Shown: piece by piece, positions 9,578 to 17,619 of the stretch
Layout: each line of letters starts with the position of its first letter
How positions within the stretch are numbered: position 1 is the stretch's first letter
Assembly: GCA_017964755.1 (NCBI GenBank)
Contig: JAGCRI010000069.1
Location: forward strand, 1 to 20,916
Direction: 5' to 3'
Source of the DNA: Bacteroidales bacterium
GTDB taxonomy: Bacteria > Bacteroidota > Bacteroidia > Bacteroidales > WCHB1-69
Length of the DNA: 20,916 bases
Notes under the pieces: generated by a model
Database searches by the model: none
Seen by the model: the letters and a program-made list of their open reading frames with translations, nothing else
Told to the model about the DNA's origin: nothing
Position numbers and translations under genes: made by a program

Positions 9578-9581
9578 CAAA
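9551..9581 (-). promoter_or_regulatory. Bacteroidetes-type promoter driving tamB operon
   Basis: Read on the minus strand, TTTG at 9581-9578 is followed by a 19 bp spacer and TATCTTTG at 9558-9551. This is an exact match to the Bacteroidetes primary sigma consensus (TTTG, N19-21, TAnnTTTG). The predicted start near 9546 gives a leader of about 33 nt before the tamB ATG at 9513. No other obvious control site is seen. Confidence 0.75.
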
Positions 9582-9599
9582 CTTGAAATATAGCCGTTT

Positions 9600-10703
9600 A
9601 TGAAAGAACTTTTGATGATTCTCCGCAAAGAATTCATTCACCTCATAAGGGACAAAATCACTCTGTTTCTGGTGCTTGCCCTGCCGGTGATGTTAGTTCT
9701 TCTTTTCGGCTTCACCATAAGCACCGAAATCCGCAACGCAAGAATTGCCGTTCTCGACCAGTCGAAAGACTCCAAATCGAAGCTGCTCATTGAAAAAATA
9801 ACGGCATCAGGTTACTTTCAGCTGGCTTCAATAGTGTCGTCGGAGACACAGATAGACCACGAGTTCAAGACCAACGGCATAAAGCTGGCGGTAATCATAC
9901 CCACCGGCTTCGAGGAGCAGCTCACACACGACCGCCACGCCACGCTTCAGATAATAAATGACGTGTCGGACCTTAACGTGGCTTCAATCCTGAACAATTA
10001 CATGCTGACTGTCCTCAACGACTTTTCAGAAGAATACAACTCCGCAAATCCCTCGCCAATACCTTTCACCATTTCCACAAAAATGGAATACAATCCGGAA
10101 CTTGACAGCGTTTACATGTTTGTGCCCGGCATTATAACCCTGATAATGATAATCGTCACCGCCCTGATGTCGTCCATTACCATAGCACGCGAAAAGGAGA
10201 CGGGGACAATGCGGATGCTGCTTATCACTCCTGTAAAAAAAATATACGTGATTATCGGAAAGATAATACCTTACATGCTGCTCTCCTTCATCTGCACAAT
10301 ACTCATATTGGTCATCAGCGTCTTGGTTTTCAATATGCCGATAAACGGCAGTCTGGCATTCCTGCTCTTCCTATGCTTCATATTCATGCTCACCGCCGCC
10401 TCTTTCGGACTTATGATTTCCTCTTTGGTGGCCACACAGATAGACGCGATGATGGTAACAATGATGGGGCTTTTCCTCCCGACAGTGCTGCTATCGGGCT
10501 TTCTCTTCCCGCTTGACAATATGCCTTACTTCTTCCAGATAATGGCAGACATTTTCCCCGCCAAATGGTTCATTATAGCCATAAAAGACGTGATGATAAA
10601 GGGCTCCGGCTTTGAAGACATTTGGAGATATATGCTGATACTCTTCGTAATGGCGGTAGTACTGATAACAATAAGTTTGGCAAAATTAGACAAAAGGTCA
10701 TAG
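9600..10703 (+). CDS. ABC-2 type transporter permease (YhhJ/YbhR type), first of a pair
   Basis: A 367-residue inner-membrane subunit of an ABC-2 exporter. An N-terminal membrane segment (about 20-41) is followed by an extracytoplasmic domain (about 42-170) and a C-terminal cluster of five membrane segments (about 172-362). The ABC-2 coupling region IAREKETGTMRMLLITPVKK, predicted to contact the ATPase, lies just after the second membrane segment. The layout and motif match the YhhJ/YbhR permeases, which export drugs or other hydrophobic compounds together with an ATPase (YbhF type) and a HlyD-like adaptor. The gene is the first of its transcription unit and ends 3 nt before the second permease, so the two probably form a heterodimer. 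The substrate cannot be told from sequence. Confidence 0.9.
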   Translation: MKELLMILRKEFIHLIRDKITLFLVLALPVMLVLLFGFTISTEIRNARIAVLDQSKDSKSKLLIEKITASGYFQLASIVSSETQIDHEFKTNGIKLAVIIPTGFEEQLTHDRHATLQIINDVSDLNVASILNNYMLTVLNDFSEEYNSANPSPIPFTISTKMEYNPELDSVYMFVPGIITLIMIIVTALMSSITIAREKETGTMRMLLITPVKKIYVIIGKIIPYMLLSFICTILILVISVLVFNMPINGSLAFLLFLCFIFMLTAASFGLMISSLVATQIDAMMVTMMGLFLPTVLLSGFLFPLDNMPYFFQIMADIFPAKWFIIAIKDVMIKGSGFEDIWRYMLILFVMAVVLITISLAKLDKRS

Positions 10704-10706
10704 AAG

Positions 10707-11822
10707 ATGAGGATAATTCTTATACTGATAAAGAAAGAGTTTTTGCAGGTATTCCGTAACTCGCTACTATGGAAGATACTGCTTATTGCGCCTATGGCCG
10801 AGTTTCTGCTGTTTCCTTACACCGCCGACTATGAGATCAAGACGTTGCAGATAGCATTCATCGACAACGACCGGAGCACCACGACCCGCGAAATGATGCA
10901 ACAGTTTCTCGCATCGGGGTACTTTCAAAGCCACGGGGTCGTTGAATCGCGCGGCACCGCCGAGCACATGATGCAAAAAGATGAAATCGACATAATAGTG
11001 GAATTTGCCGACAATTTCGAGTATCACCTGCTGAACAGGGAAAACGCCGAGGTCGCAGTTACCGCCAACGCCATCAACAGTGTGAAGGCTGGCATTGGCT
11101 GCGGGTATGTTCAAAACATACTATACGGCTACATTCAGGAACTCTCGGCATCCTCCGGCAGCGAACTCACCGACCAGATCCACATATCAACAACCAATGT
11201 CTATTGGTTCAACGAAAACATGAACTACAAGACACTTATTGTGCCCGGGCTCTTAGTCATACTTGTAACACTGATTGGTGCGTATGTTACCGCCCTCAAC
11301 ATCGTGCGTGAGAAGGAAATCGGCACGATAGAGCAGATTAACGTCACGCCTATAAAGAAATGGCAGTTTTTGCTCGGTAAGATGATTCCATTCTGGATTC
11401 TCGGTATGAGCGAGTTCATACTCGGACTCGGTCTTATGTACATGATGTTCGGCATAAGCGTACAGGGCAGCATTATGCTATTGCTCGGAGCGACAGCTAT
11501 TTACCTGCTTGTCATGTTGGGACTCGGATTCTTCATCTCCAATGTGTCGGGCACCCAGCTGCAGGCAATGTTCATCGTCTTCTTCCTCTTCATAGTGTTT
11601 GTACTCCTCAGCGGCCTGTTCACCCCCATTGAAGGAATGCCAGAATGGGCTGTTTATCTCAATTATCTCAATCCGATGTCATTTTTCATGGATATAATAA
11701 AACTTATAGTATTAAAAGGCGGGAATGCCCAAGATATTCAGATACAGCTCATCGTACTTTCGGTAATGGCTGTTATAATCGACACCGCCGCAATACTTTC
11801 ATATAGGGACAAAATAAAGTAA
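10707..11822 (+). CDS. ABC-2 type transporter permease (YbhS/YhhJ type), second of a pair
   Basis: A 371-residue protein with the same architecture as its upstream neighbour: a membrane segment at about 22-40, an extracytoplasmic domain to about 170, then five membrane segments to the C-terminus. The coupling region is VREKEIGTIEQINVTPIKKW, followed by IPFWILG. The two proteins are clearly homologous but well diverged, which fits a heterodimeric exporter formed after an old duplication. Translation probably couples to the upstream gene, because only AAG separates the TAG stop from the ATG. The gene ends 15 nt before the methyltransferase start. As with the first permease, the ATPase must come from another locus. 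Confidence 0.9.
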   Translation: MRIILILIKKEFLQVFRNSLLWKILLIAPMAEFLLFPYTADYEIKTLQIAFIDNDRSTTTREMMQQFLASGYFQSHGVVESRGTAEHMMQKDEIDIIVEFADNFEYHLLNRENAEVAVTANAINSVKAGIGCGYVQNILYGYIQELSASSGSELTDQIHISTTNVYWFNENMNYKTLIVPGLLVILVTLIGAYVTALNIVREKEIGTIEQINVTPIKKWQFLLGKMIPFWILGMSEFILGLGLMYMMFGISVQGSIMLLLGATAIYLLVMLGLGFFISNVSGTQLQAMFIVFFLFIVFVLLSGLFTPIEGMPEWAVYLNYLNPMSFFMDIIKLIVLKGGNAQDIQIQLIVLSVMAVIIDTAAILSYRDKIK

Positions 11823-11837
11823 GTCCCAACATTATCT

Positions 11838-12662
11838 ATGGCTAATATAATAGAAATCGACAACTTAGATAATAGTGAAATCTCAATATACCGCGCACTG
11901 ACAGACTGCGGGCTACGCAGCAGATTAGAAGCCGATGAGAGCATTTTTATAGCCGAAAGCCCAAAAGTCATAAAGGTCGCCTTAGAAGCCGGCTTAAAGC
12001 CGCTTTCCATCCTCACAACACACAAGCTGATAAATAGTGCTGCGCGCGAAATAATAGAAAGCTGCGGTAACATTCCAGTATTTACAGGCTCTGATGAAAC
12101 ACTTTCGGGAATTGCCGGTTACAAACTCACACGCGGAGTTCTCTGTGCCATGCGGCGTCCCGAGCTCCCTGACGTTGAAGACATTTGCGAAGCTGCAAGC
12201 CGGATTGTAGTTCTCGACACCATAGCAGACTCAACCAATGTAGGGGCTATATTCCGCTCGGCAGCGGCACTCGGCATAGATGCGGTGCTGGTCACTCCAA
12301 CCTGCTGCGATCCGCTGAACAGACGCTCGGTGCGCGTGAGCATGGGAACTGTGTTTCAAATTCCGTGGACATACATCTGCACAGACCATAAGAGTTGGCC
12401 TCACCCCGGATTGGAAATGTTAAAGGCAATGGGGTTCTGCACTCTTGCAATGGCCTTAGACAAAGACGCCACGCCGCTTGACTCCCCCACCCTTGCAAAC
12501 AAAGAGAAGCTTGCTATCATAATGGGTACCGAAGGTGACGGGCTATCCCAAAAGACCATCGCAGGATGTGACCACACCGTCCGCATTCCCATGTTCCATA
12601 ATGTCGATTCTCTGAATGTGGCTGCTGCTTCAGCCGTAACATTTTGGCAATTAAGGAAATAA
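11838..12662 (+). CDS. TrmH/SpoU-family RNA 2'-O-methyltransferase (SPOUT fold)
   Basis: A 274-residue enzyme predicted to transfer a methyl group from S-adenosylmethionine to a ribose 2'-OH in rRNA or tRNA. All three SpoU motifs are visible: motif 1 with N134, G136 and R140 in DSTNVGAIFRSAAALG; motif 2 IMGTEGDGL (229-237); motif 3 RIPMFHNVDSLNVAAASA (249-266) with the usual SLN. These form the trefoil-knot SAM site. The N-terminal 100 residues resemble the substrate-binding domain of TrmH-type enzymes (RlmB/TsnR-like). The target nucleotide cannot be assigned. The gene follows the second permease by 15 nt, so it is probably read through from that promoter. Its 3' end faces aroB across only 13 nt with no evident terminator. 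Confidence 0.92.
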   Translation: MANIIEIDNLDNSEISIYRALTDCGLRSRLEADESIFIAESPKVIKVALEAGLKPLSILTTHKLINSAAREIIESCGNIPVFTGSDETLSGIAGYKLTRGVLCAMRRPELPDVEDICEAASRIVVLDTIADSTNVGAIFRSAAALGIDAVLVTPTCCDPLNRRSVRVSMGTVFQIPWTYICTDHKSWPHPGLEMLKAMGFCTLAMALDKDATPLDSPTLANKEKLAIIMGTEGDGLSQKTIAGCDHTVRIPMFHNVDSLNVAAASAVTFWQLRK

Positions 12663-12675
12663 AAAAGGACAAATA

Positions 12676-13677
12676 TTAGCCAAACACATTTCCCAAGGCC
12701 GCACGCAATTCCACCTCACTGACATCCGTTTCAAACGCTTCACCGATTTTTGACAATAGGATAAACTTCAGACTGCCACCGTCATTTTTTTTGTCGTTGC
12801 GACAAAGCCGCAAAATGGCATCAATTTGTTCATCATTCAAAGAGAGAAAAGAATAGTGCTTCCTGACAAAATCATGAATTTCCTGAAAAACTTTTTTTGA
12901 GATAAAATTCTTATTATAAGAGATATACGCTGCAATAACGCATCCAAGCGCAACCGCGTGGCCATGCGAAAGCGCCGGCGCAAAAAGTGACTCCAGCGCA
13001 TGCCCGACGGTATGGCCGAAATTGAGCAGATGTCGCTCTCCATTATCGTAAAAATCCCTTTTAACAATCGATTCCTTATAATTCTGACAAAAATCAATCC
13101 ACTCCTTTCTTATCCCCTTCGCAGAAACCGACTCTGAATTTTTCAGTTCCTCCCACAATTCACCATTTGAAATCAAAGCATATTTCAAAAGTTCGCCAAA
13201 ACCGTTCAAAATTTCATTTTGAGGCAGAGTCTTCAAAAATGACGGCTCCGTAACAACCATATCCGGAAGATAAAAAGTTCCGGCTGCATTCTTCACTCCG
13301 CCCACATTAAGCGCATTTTTCCCGCCAATGGCAGCGTCTATCATTGCAAGAAGCGTTGTCGGGACATTAACCATTGTGCACCCGCGTTTGTAGGTTGATG
13401 CAACAAAACCGCCGAAATCGGAAATCGATCCCCCTCCCCAGTTTATTATAAGCGCTTTTCTGCCAATATTTTTCTCAAGCAGCTGCATGCACACATTCTC
13501 ATACACAGCCAACGTCTTCGCCGCCTCACCGCGCGGCAAAACAATAAACTCTTTTTTACTGTTATCAATAAAATCAAAAAAATGAGGATATAGGGAAAGA
13601 AGATTCTCATCAGTGAAAATGACTATTTTCTGAAAACCCTTTACTTCAATATAAGCAGCCAAACCATTATCCATCAT
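12676..13677 (-). CDS. aroB: 3-dehydroquinate synthase
   Basis: The second step of the shikimate pathway: NAD- and metal-dependent conversion of DAHP to 3-dehydroquinate in the cytoplasm. Signatures present: GGGSISDFGGFVASTYKRG (81-99) for NAD, PTTLLAMIDAAIGGKNALN (106-124), KNAAGTFYLP (129-138), and the metal ligands E162 in GELLKY, H222 in FGHTVGH and H238 in SHGHAVALG. H226 is at the second histidine of the HTxGH motif. DKKNDGG (295-301) is the C-terminal phosphate/substrate motif. At 333 residues it is slightly shorter than the usual 345-365, and the N-terminus seems to lack part of the first strand. It begins at the ATG directly after the recR TAG; a second ATG follows at 13674. The usual HGEAVA is HGHAVA here, a tolerated position in this phylum as far as I recall. 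Confidence 0.93.
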   Translation of the reverse strand: MMDNGLAAYIEVKGFQKIVIFTDENLLSLYPHFFDFIDNSKKEFIVLPRGEAAKTLAVYENVCMQLLEKNIGRKALIINWGGGSISDFGGFVASTYKRGCTMVNVPTTLLAMIDAAIGGKNALNVGGVKNAAGTFYLPDMVVTEPSFLKTLPQNEILNGFGELLKYALISNGELWEELKNSESVSAKGIRKEWIDFCQNYKESIVKRDFYDNGERHLLNFGHTVGHALESLFAPALSHGHAVALGCVIAAYISYNKNFISKKVFQEIHDFVRKHYSFLSLNDEQIDAILRLCRNDKKNDGGSLKFILLSKIGEAFETDVSEVELRAALGNVFG

Positions 13678-14298
13678 CTACTTACGCTTTTGATAAATTT
13701 GATTGAAATCGGTGCGGGCGAGCAGAGACCGGCCAAGCGTCACTTCATCAATGTACTCAAGCTCCTCGCCAATACCAACACCGCGTGCAATAGTTGTGAT
13801 TTTCGGTACTTTACCAGAGATATTCCTATAGATGAAAAAATTCGTAGTGTCGCCCTCAACTGTTGCGGGCAACGCCAAAATCACCTCCTCAATCTCTTCA
13901 TTATCAATTCTTTGAAAAAGTTCATTCAAGCGAATCTGTTCCGGCCCGACACCGTCAATAGGTGAAATGATACCACCGAGAACGTGATACAGCCCACTGT
14001 ACTGCTGTGTCGCCTCAATAGCAATCACATCCCTGACATCTTGAACCACACACACAACTTTGCGGTCGCGCTTGGGGTTACCGCAGACTTCGCACACCTC
14101 ATCATCTGAAATGTTATAACAAAACCTACAATGGCGCACCTTCGACTTCAAGTCAGAAATTGACGACACAAGCGCCTGAACATCAGGTTCTTCCATTTTA
14201 TTAATATGCAAAGCAAGACGTAAAGCCGTCCTTTTGCCAATTCCTGGCAGCTTGGCAATTTCTTCAACAGAATTTTCAAATATTTTAGAGAATGCCAT
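13678..14298 (-). CDS. recR: Recombination protein RecR
   Basis: A 206-residue member of the RecFOR pathway, which loads RecA on gapped DNA with RecO and RecF. The N-terminal helix-hairpin-helix contains LPGIGKRTALRLALHI (17-32). The C4 zinc finger has C57, C60, C69 and C72. The Toprim domain runs from about residue 80 (VCVVQDVRDVIAIEATQQYS), and the C-terminal Walker B-like region ends in TLGRSLLART. Length is normal for the family. The start lies 5 nt after the bifunctional nuclease stop. The TAG stop is followed at once by the aroB ATG in the same frame. Grouping with a UVR-domain nuclease suggests a DNA-repair pair within the operon. Confidence 0.97.
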   Translation of the reverse strand: MAFSKIFENSVEEIAKLPGIGKRTALRLALHINKMEEPDVQALVSSISDLKSKVRHCRFCYNISDDEVCEVCGNPKRDRKVVCVVQDVRDVIAIEATQQYSGLYHVLGGIISPIDGVGPEQIRLNELFQRIDNEEIEEVILALPATVEGDTTNFFIYRNISGKVPKITTIARGVGIGEELEYIDEVTLGRSLLARTDFNQIYQKRK

Positions 14299-14303
14299 TG
14301 CTC

Positions 14304-14951
14304 TTATGATTTTCTTCTTTCAATCTCCTCTTTAATCTTTGACGCCATTTCATACTCTTCGCATTCAATATCACCATCCAACAGGTTTTGGAGCTCGTCC
14401 ATAGACATTTCACCGAGTTTCTGCAAAACATACTTATCGTCTTCAACACCAAGCGGTTCCTCACTTTGTGGCGGCTGTTCCGTTTCCACTTCTGAAAAGT
14501 CAAGGTATTGCTGGCCTTTATTATCATCATGCAATTCACCATTTTCCAATGCCTTGCACACACGTTCAAGCAAATCTGGAGATATATTGACGGGGGCATT
14601 GTTCTTCAAAGCCAAAGTTACAGCATCCGAAGTGCGGGAATCGAGCTCAAGCACTTCCCCTTCATCATTGGCCATAAAAACAGTTGCATAGAAAATCCCT
14701 GACGCATAATTCACTATTTCGACGTTTCTGACTTTGAAACCGCACTTTTGGTCAAAAGCATCAAAAAGGTCGTGAGTGCTCGGCCGCAACGGTTTTATTG
14801 AATTGAACTGCAGTGCTATTGCGCGCGCCTCACTCAATCCGATAATCACCGGGAAAAGACGCTCACCGCCTTTCTCCTTCAACACCAGGACAAACGCATC
14901 GCCCTGCTTGGAGCTCTTAATGTCGGCAATTTCCAATTCTACGACACTCAT
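14304..14951 (-). CDS. Bifunctional nuclease family protein (BFN/DUF151) with C-terminal UVR motif
   Basis: A 215-residue two-domain protein. Residues 1-125 form the bifunctional nuclease (DUF151) domain, with VIIGLSEARAIALQFN and RPSTHDLFDAF as signatures, and LDSRTSDAVTLAL at about 101-113. An acidic, Gln-rich linker (about 140-175) leads to a UVR motif (about 181-212, LQNLLDGDIECEEYEMASKI), the helical hairpin found in UvrB, UvrC and ClpC-like proteins. Nuclease activity has been reported for plant members of DUF151; bacterial function is poorly known. It starts 3 nt after the glycosyltransferase stop and ends 5 nt before recR, so translation is probably coupled. A role in DNA or RNA metabolism is an inference from the UVR motif and the recR neighbour. 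Confidence 0.9.
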   Translation of the reverse strand: MSVVELEIADIKSSKQGDAFVLVLKEKGGERLFPVIIGLSEARAIALQFNSIKPLRPSTHDLFDAFDQKCGFKVRNVEIVNYASGIFYATVFMANDEGEVLELDSRTSDAVTLALKNNAPVNISPDLLERVCKALENGELHDDNKGQQYLDFSEVETEQPPQSEEPLGVEDDKYVLQKLGEMSMDELQNLLDGDIECEEYEMASKIKEEIERRKS

Positions 14952-14954
14952 ATC

Positions 14955-16172
14955 TTACTTGGCTTTTTGAGTTAATATACTTCCATAGAATTTAATCAGA
15001 TCATTGACGATAATGTCGCTATTGTGGTGCAAAGCCACGAAAGAGGCGGCGTTTTCACCAATAATCTTGCAGATGTCAGGGGTATGCACGCACTTGCCCA
15101 CACATTCCACGAACTCCTCAGGCGTGTCGGCTATAAAAATGTTCTTGCCGTGCTCAACGGCAAGGCCTTCCGCCCCTATTGAGGTGGTGATTATTGTCTT
15201 GCCCAACGCCATCCCCTCAATGATTTTCACCCTAATGCCGCTTCCTGACAACAAAGGCACAATCATAATATCCTTTGAAAGCATAAACTCGCGCGAATCA
15301 GGGACTTCACCTGCAATAATGACATTTTCAAGTGGCAACTCTCTCATTGCCTGCGGAATAGCTCTTCCTGCGACAGTAAAAGTCAATGAAGGGTAATTTT
15401 CAAATATCAGCGGCCACACCTCTTCCAAGAACCACTCCACGCCTTCACGGTTTGGCAGCCAGTCCAATGAACCGAGATGGAACAGTTCGGGGGTGTCGGA
15501 AGGGATATACTCCTCGTCAGGCTCGTAGTCGTCAACATTCACGCCAAAAGGTATGACCACACCGCTGACAGACGGGAACTTACCGTTAAAAAAGCTATAG
15601 TCAACATCCGAAATCGTCATATAGCCGTCAATCTTGCCAAAGACAGAAAGTTCAAATTTTTCAAGATTACGGGCAAGGCTTTTCAGCACGAATTTTCGCG
15701 GCAGCGAGCTCTCGTTTCTAACGACCCTGTCCCAGATACGGTGTTCAATGTTATGTGTCCGCAGGATAATCTTCGCTTTAGAAAATTGTCTGATAACCGG
15801 AATATACGGAGCCACAAAAAGCGACTCCAACTGTATGATGTCGAAATCCTCTTTTTGGAGGAGAGTCTTCAGCTTATGGTTCATCTCACGCGACACGTAT
15901 CTGTCAACATGATACGAACGGCCGAGCAGCAGAGACTTGAGAGCGGCGAAACGTCTCACGGTAGTATTTACGAACACCGTTTCAAAATGCGTTTTTGCCA
16001 CATAATCCTGGGGCAGATTTCTGATTTCAACCTTATGCTTAGGCGTTGAAATCGCAAGCACCTTCACGTCATGTCCTTGCGCGAGAAGCATCTGCGTAAT
16101 GTTATTGATTGCTATACACCCACCATCCACGGCGGGCAAAGGCGGCTTATGGCAAACTTGAAGTATTTTCAT
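14955..16172 (-). CDS. Glycosyltransferase, GT4-like (GT-B fold)
   Basis: A 405-residue cytoplasmic or membrane-associated glycosyltransferase. The N-terminal Rossmann domain begins MKILQVCHKPPLPAVDGG, the usual nucleotide-sugar enzyme opening with a Gly loop. The C-terminal donor domain has HLGSLDWLPNREGVEWFL (232-249) and SGSGIRVKIIEGMALGK (309-325), with R314, K316 and E319 as the expected donor-phosphate and catalytic-site residues, then TTSIGAEGL. The layout resembles family 4 enzymes that build polysaccharide or LPS. Donor and acceptor are unknown. It starts inside the TGATG overlap with the lptF/G-like stop, a strong sign of translational coupling, and its place next to an LPS-export permease supports a role in envelope glycan synthesis. 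Confidence 0.88.
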   Translation of the reverse strand: MKILQVCHKPPLPAVDGGCIAINNITQMLLAQGHDVKVLAISTPKHKVEIRNLPQDYVAKTHFETVFVNTTVRRFAALKSLLLGRSYHVDRYVSREMNHKLKTLLQKEDFDIIQLESLFVAPYIPVIRQFSKAKIILRTHNIEHRIWDRVVRNESSLPRKFVLKSLARNLEKFELSVFGKIDGYMTISDVDYSFFNGKFPSVSGVVIPFGVNVDDYEPDEEYIPSDTPELFHLGSLDWLPNREGVEWFLEEVWPLIFENYPSLTFTVAGRAIPQAMRELPLENVIIAGEVPDSREFMLSKDIMIVPLLSGSGIRVKIIEGMALGKTIITTSIGAEGLAVEHGKNIFIADTPEEFVECVGKCVHTPDICKIIGENAASFVALHHNSDIIVNDLIKFYGSILTQKAK

Positions 16173-17608
16173 CAGTTATGTTTTTTTCTGAATTTCAATT
16201 TCTTTAATATTTTCTCGTAAGTGTCGGGCGACAGCATCGCAGAATCGACAGTGGCCTTATATGTAAGGAATATACAGATAGGGACAAGCAGTGCTATAGG
16301 GAGCCACATGCCAAACTCAACTGGAATCCGCCCTGATTTTGCAATATTCTCGCCAATGAGAGTAAGCGCAAAATGGGTGGTGTAAAAGAACACCGTGATT
16401 ACAAGCGGTATGCCGATTCCACCTTTGCGTATGATTGAGCCTAACGGCGCGCCGATAAAGAAGAAAAGGAAGCATACCAATGCGCCCGTAAACTTCTGGT
16501 ACAATTCTATCCAATTGTGTCTTAACGCCGTAACTCGTTCATTCATGTGCTCGTGAGCAAAAAATATGGCATTCATGTTTACCTGCACATACTGGCTGGC
16601 ATAGTTGAACACCTCCCATTGCTTGTCGCGCGGCAAATCCCTGTAGCTGTAATAATTTCCTACAGGTGGCGGCAACTCGAGAGAGTCATTGTTTTTCAAA
16701 TAAAGGTTGAAAAAGTAGAGATTTGTAAAGTAGTCATTGGTGAAATTCTTTTTCAAAGTGTCAATGTCCATGTTAATAGTGTCAATATCGTTGGAGAGGT
16801 CTGCAACGGTGGGCAGAAGCCTATCGGTGAAAAAAGATTCGTCTGTTGTCTTTTGGAACTGGAATGACGACAGGTCAAATTTCTGATATTGCTTTTTGAA
16901 TTTCGCACGTGTGAGCGGATAACGCGAAGATGGGCTGTTTTCGTTAACGCTTTCGTCCCAATAGTAGCCGTCATACAAAGTTATCAGAAAATACTTGTCG
17001 TCAGGTGTCATTTTCATTGTGCCGCTTTGCGCGTAGGTGACAGTAGTGTTGCCCTGCCTCTGCGAATGGTCATAAATGATAATGTCGTGAATGCCTTCGC
17101 CATCCTTATCTTTTTTCCCAACACGGATAATATAATTTGGGATGCCATCATAGAAAACACCCTCATCAATCTTAAAAGCCTGCTTTAATGTTTTTATGTC
17201 ATAGTAACGTGCTGAGGCCTTGGCATTTGCAATCGGTGCGATATTATTTGCAAACCAGAACGAGAAGACACCGATAAGGAAGCAAAAAGAGGCCAGAGGC
17301 ATCATAAGACGGCTCAAAGGTATTCCCGCCGACTTCATCGCGACAATCTCGTAGCGTTCACCCAAATTCCCGAAAGTCATCAGCGAAGCGAGCAGGACTG
17401 CCAACGGCATTGCCATCGCAACAAATGATGCTGAAGCATAAAATATGAACTCTGCGATGATGGGTATATCCAAACCTTTACCTACCACATCATCTATATA
17501 CTTCCACAGGAACTGCATGAGCAGGATGAACATGGCAAGGAAAAACGTCAGGATAAAAGGCCCTATGAACGTTTTTATAAGGTATCGGTAAACGATTTTT
17601 ATTCTCAC
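16172..17608 (-). CDS. LptF/LptG family LPS export permease
   Basis: A 478-residue inner-membrane permease. In the Lpt system LptF and LptG, with the LptB ATPase, extract LPS from the inner membrane and push it up the LptC-LptA bridge. Three N-terminal membrane segments (14-34, 51-79, 101-122) are followed by a periplasmic beta-jellyroll region (about 123-368), then three more segments (371-389, 396-418, 433-450). Signatures include LMTFGNLGERYEIVAMKSAGIPLSRL (77-101 region) and FIGAPLGSIIRKGGIGIP. Position does not settle whether it is LptF or LptG. The periplasmic part is longer than in E. coli, as usual in this phylum. The start is a GTG at 17608, 11 nt after the transketolase stop; no ATG offers a complete first helix. 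It overlaps the glycosyltransferase by 1 nt. Confidence 0.9.
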   Translation of the reverse strand: MRIKIVYRYLIKTFIGPFILTFFLAMFILLMQFLWKYIDDVVGKGLDIPIIAEFIFYASASFVAMAMPLAVLLASLMTFGNLGERYEIVAMKSAGIPLSRLMMPLASFCFLIGVFSFWFANNIAPIANAKASARYYDIKTLKQAFKIDEGVFYDGIPNYIIRVGKKDKDGEGIHDIIIYDHSQRQGNTTVTYAQSGTMKMTPDDKYFLITLYDGYYWDESVNENSPSSRYPLTRAKFKKQYQKFDLSSFQFQKTTDESFFTDRLLPTVADLSNDIDTINMDIDTLKKNFTNDYFTNLYFFNLYLKNNDSLELPPPVGNYYSYRDLPRDKQWEVFNYASQYVQVNMNAIFFAHEHMNERVTALRHNWIELYQKFTGALVCFLFFFIGAPLGSIIRKGGIGIPLVITVFFYTTHFALTLIGENIAKSGRIPVEFGMWLPIALLVPICIFLTYKATVDSAMLSPDTYEKILKKLKFRKKHN

Positions 17609-17619
17609 AGAAGGATATT

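Noticed and set aside
12663..12675. Terminator between the convergent methyltransferase and aroB genes
   Set aside because: Only 13 nt separate the stop codons and I see no hairpin with a T-run on either strand.
15477..16049. 190-codon plus-strand frame inside the glycosyltransferase gene
   Set aside because: Shadow of the GT gene on the opposite strand; no domain signature or plausible start context.
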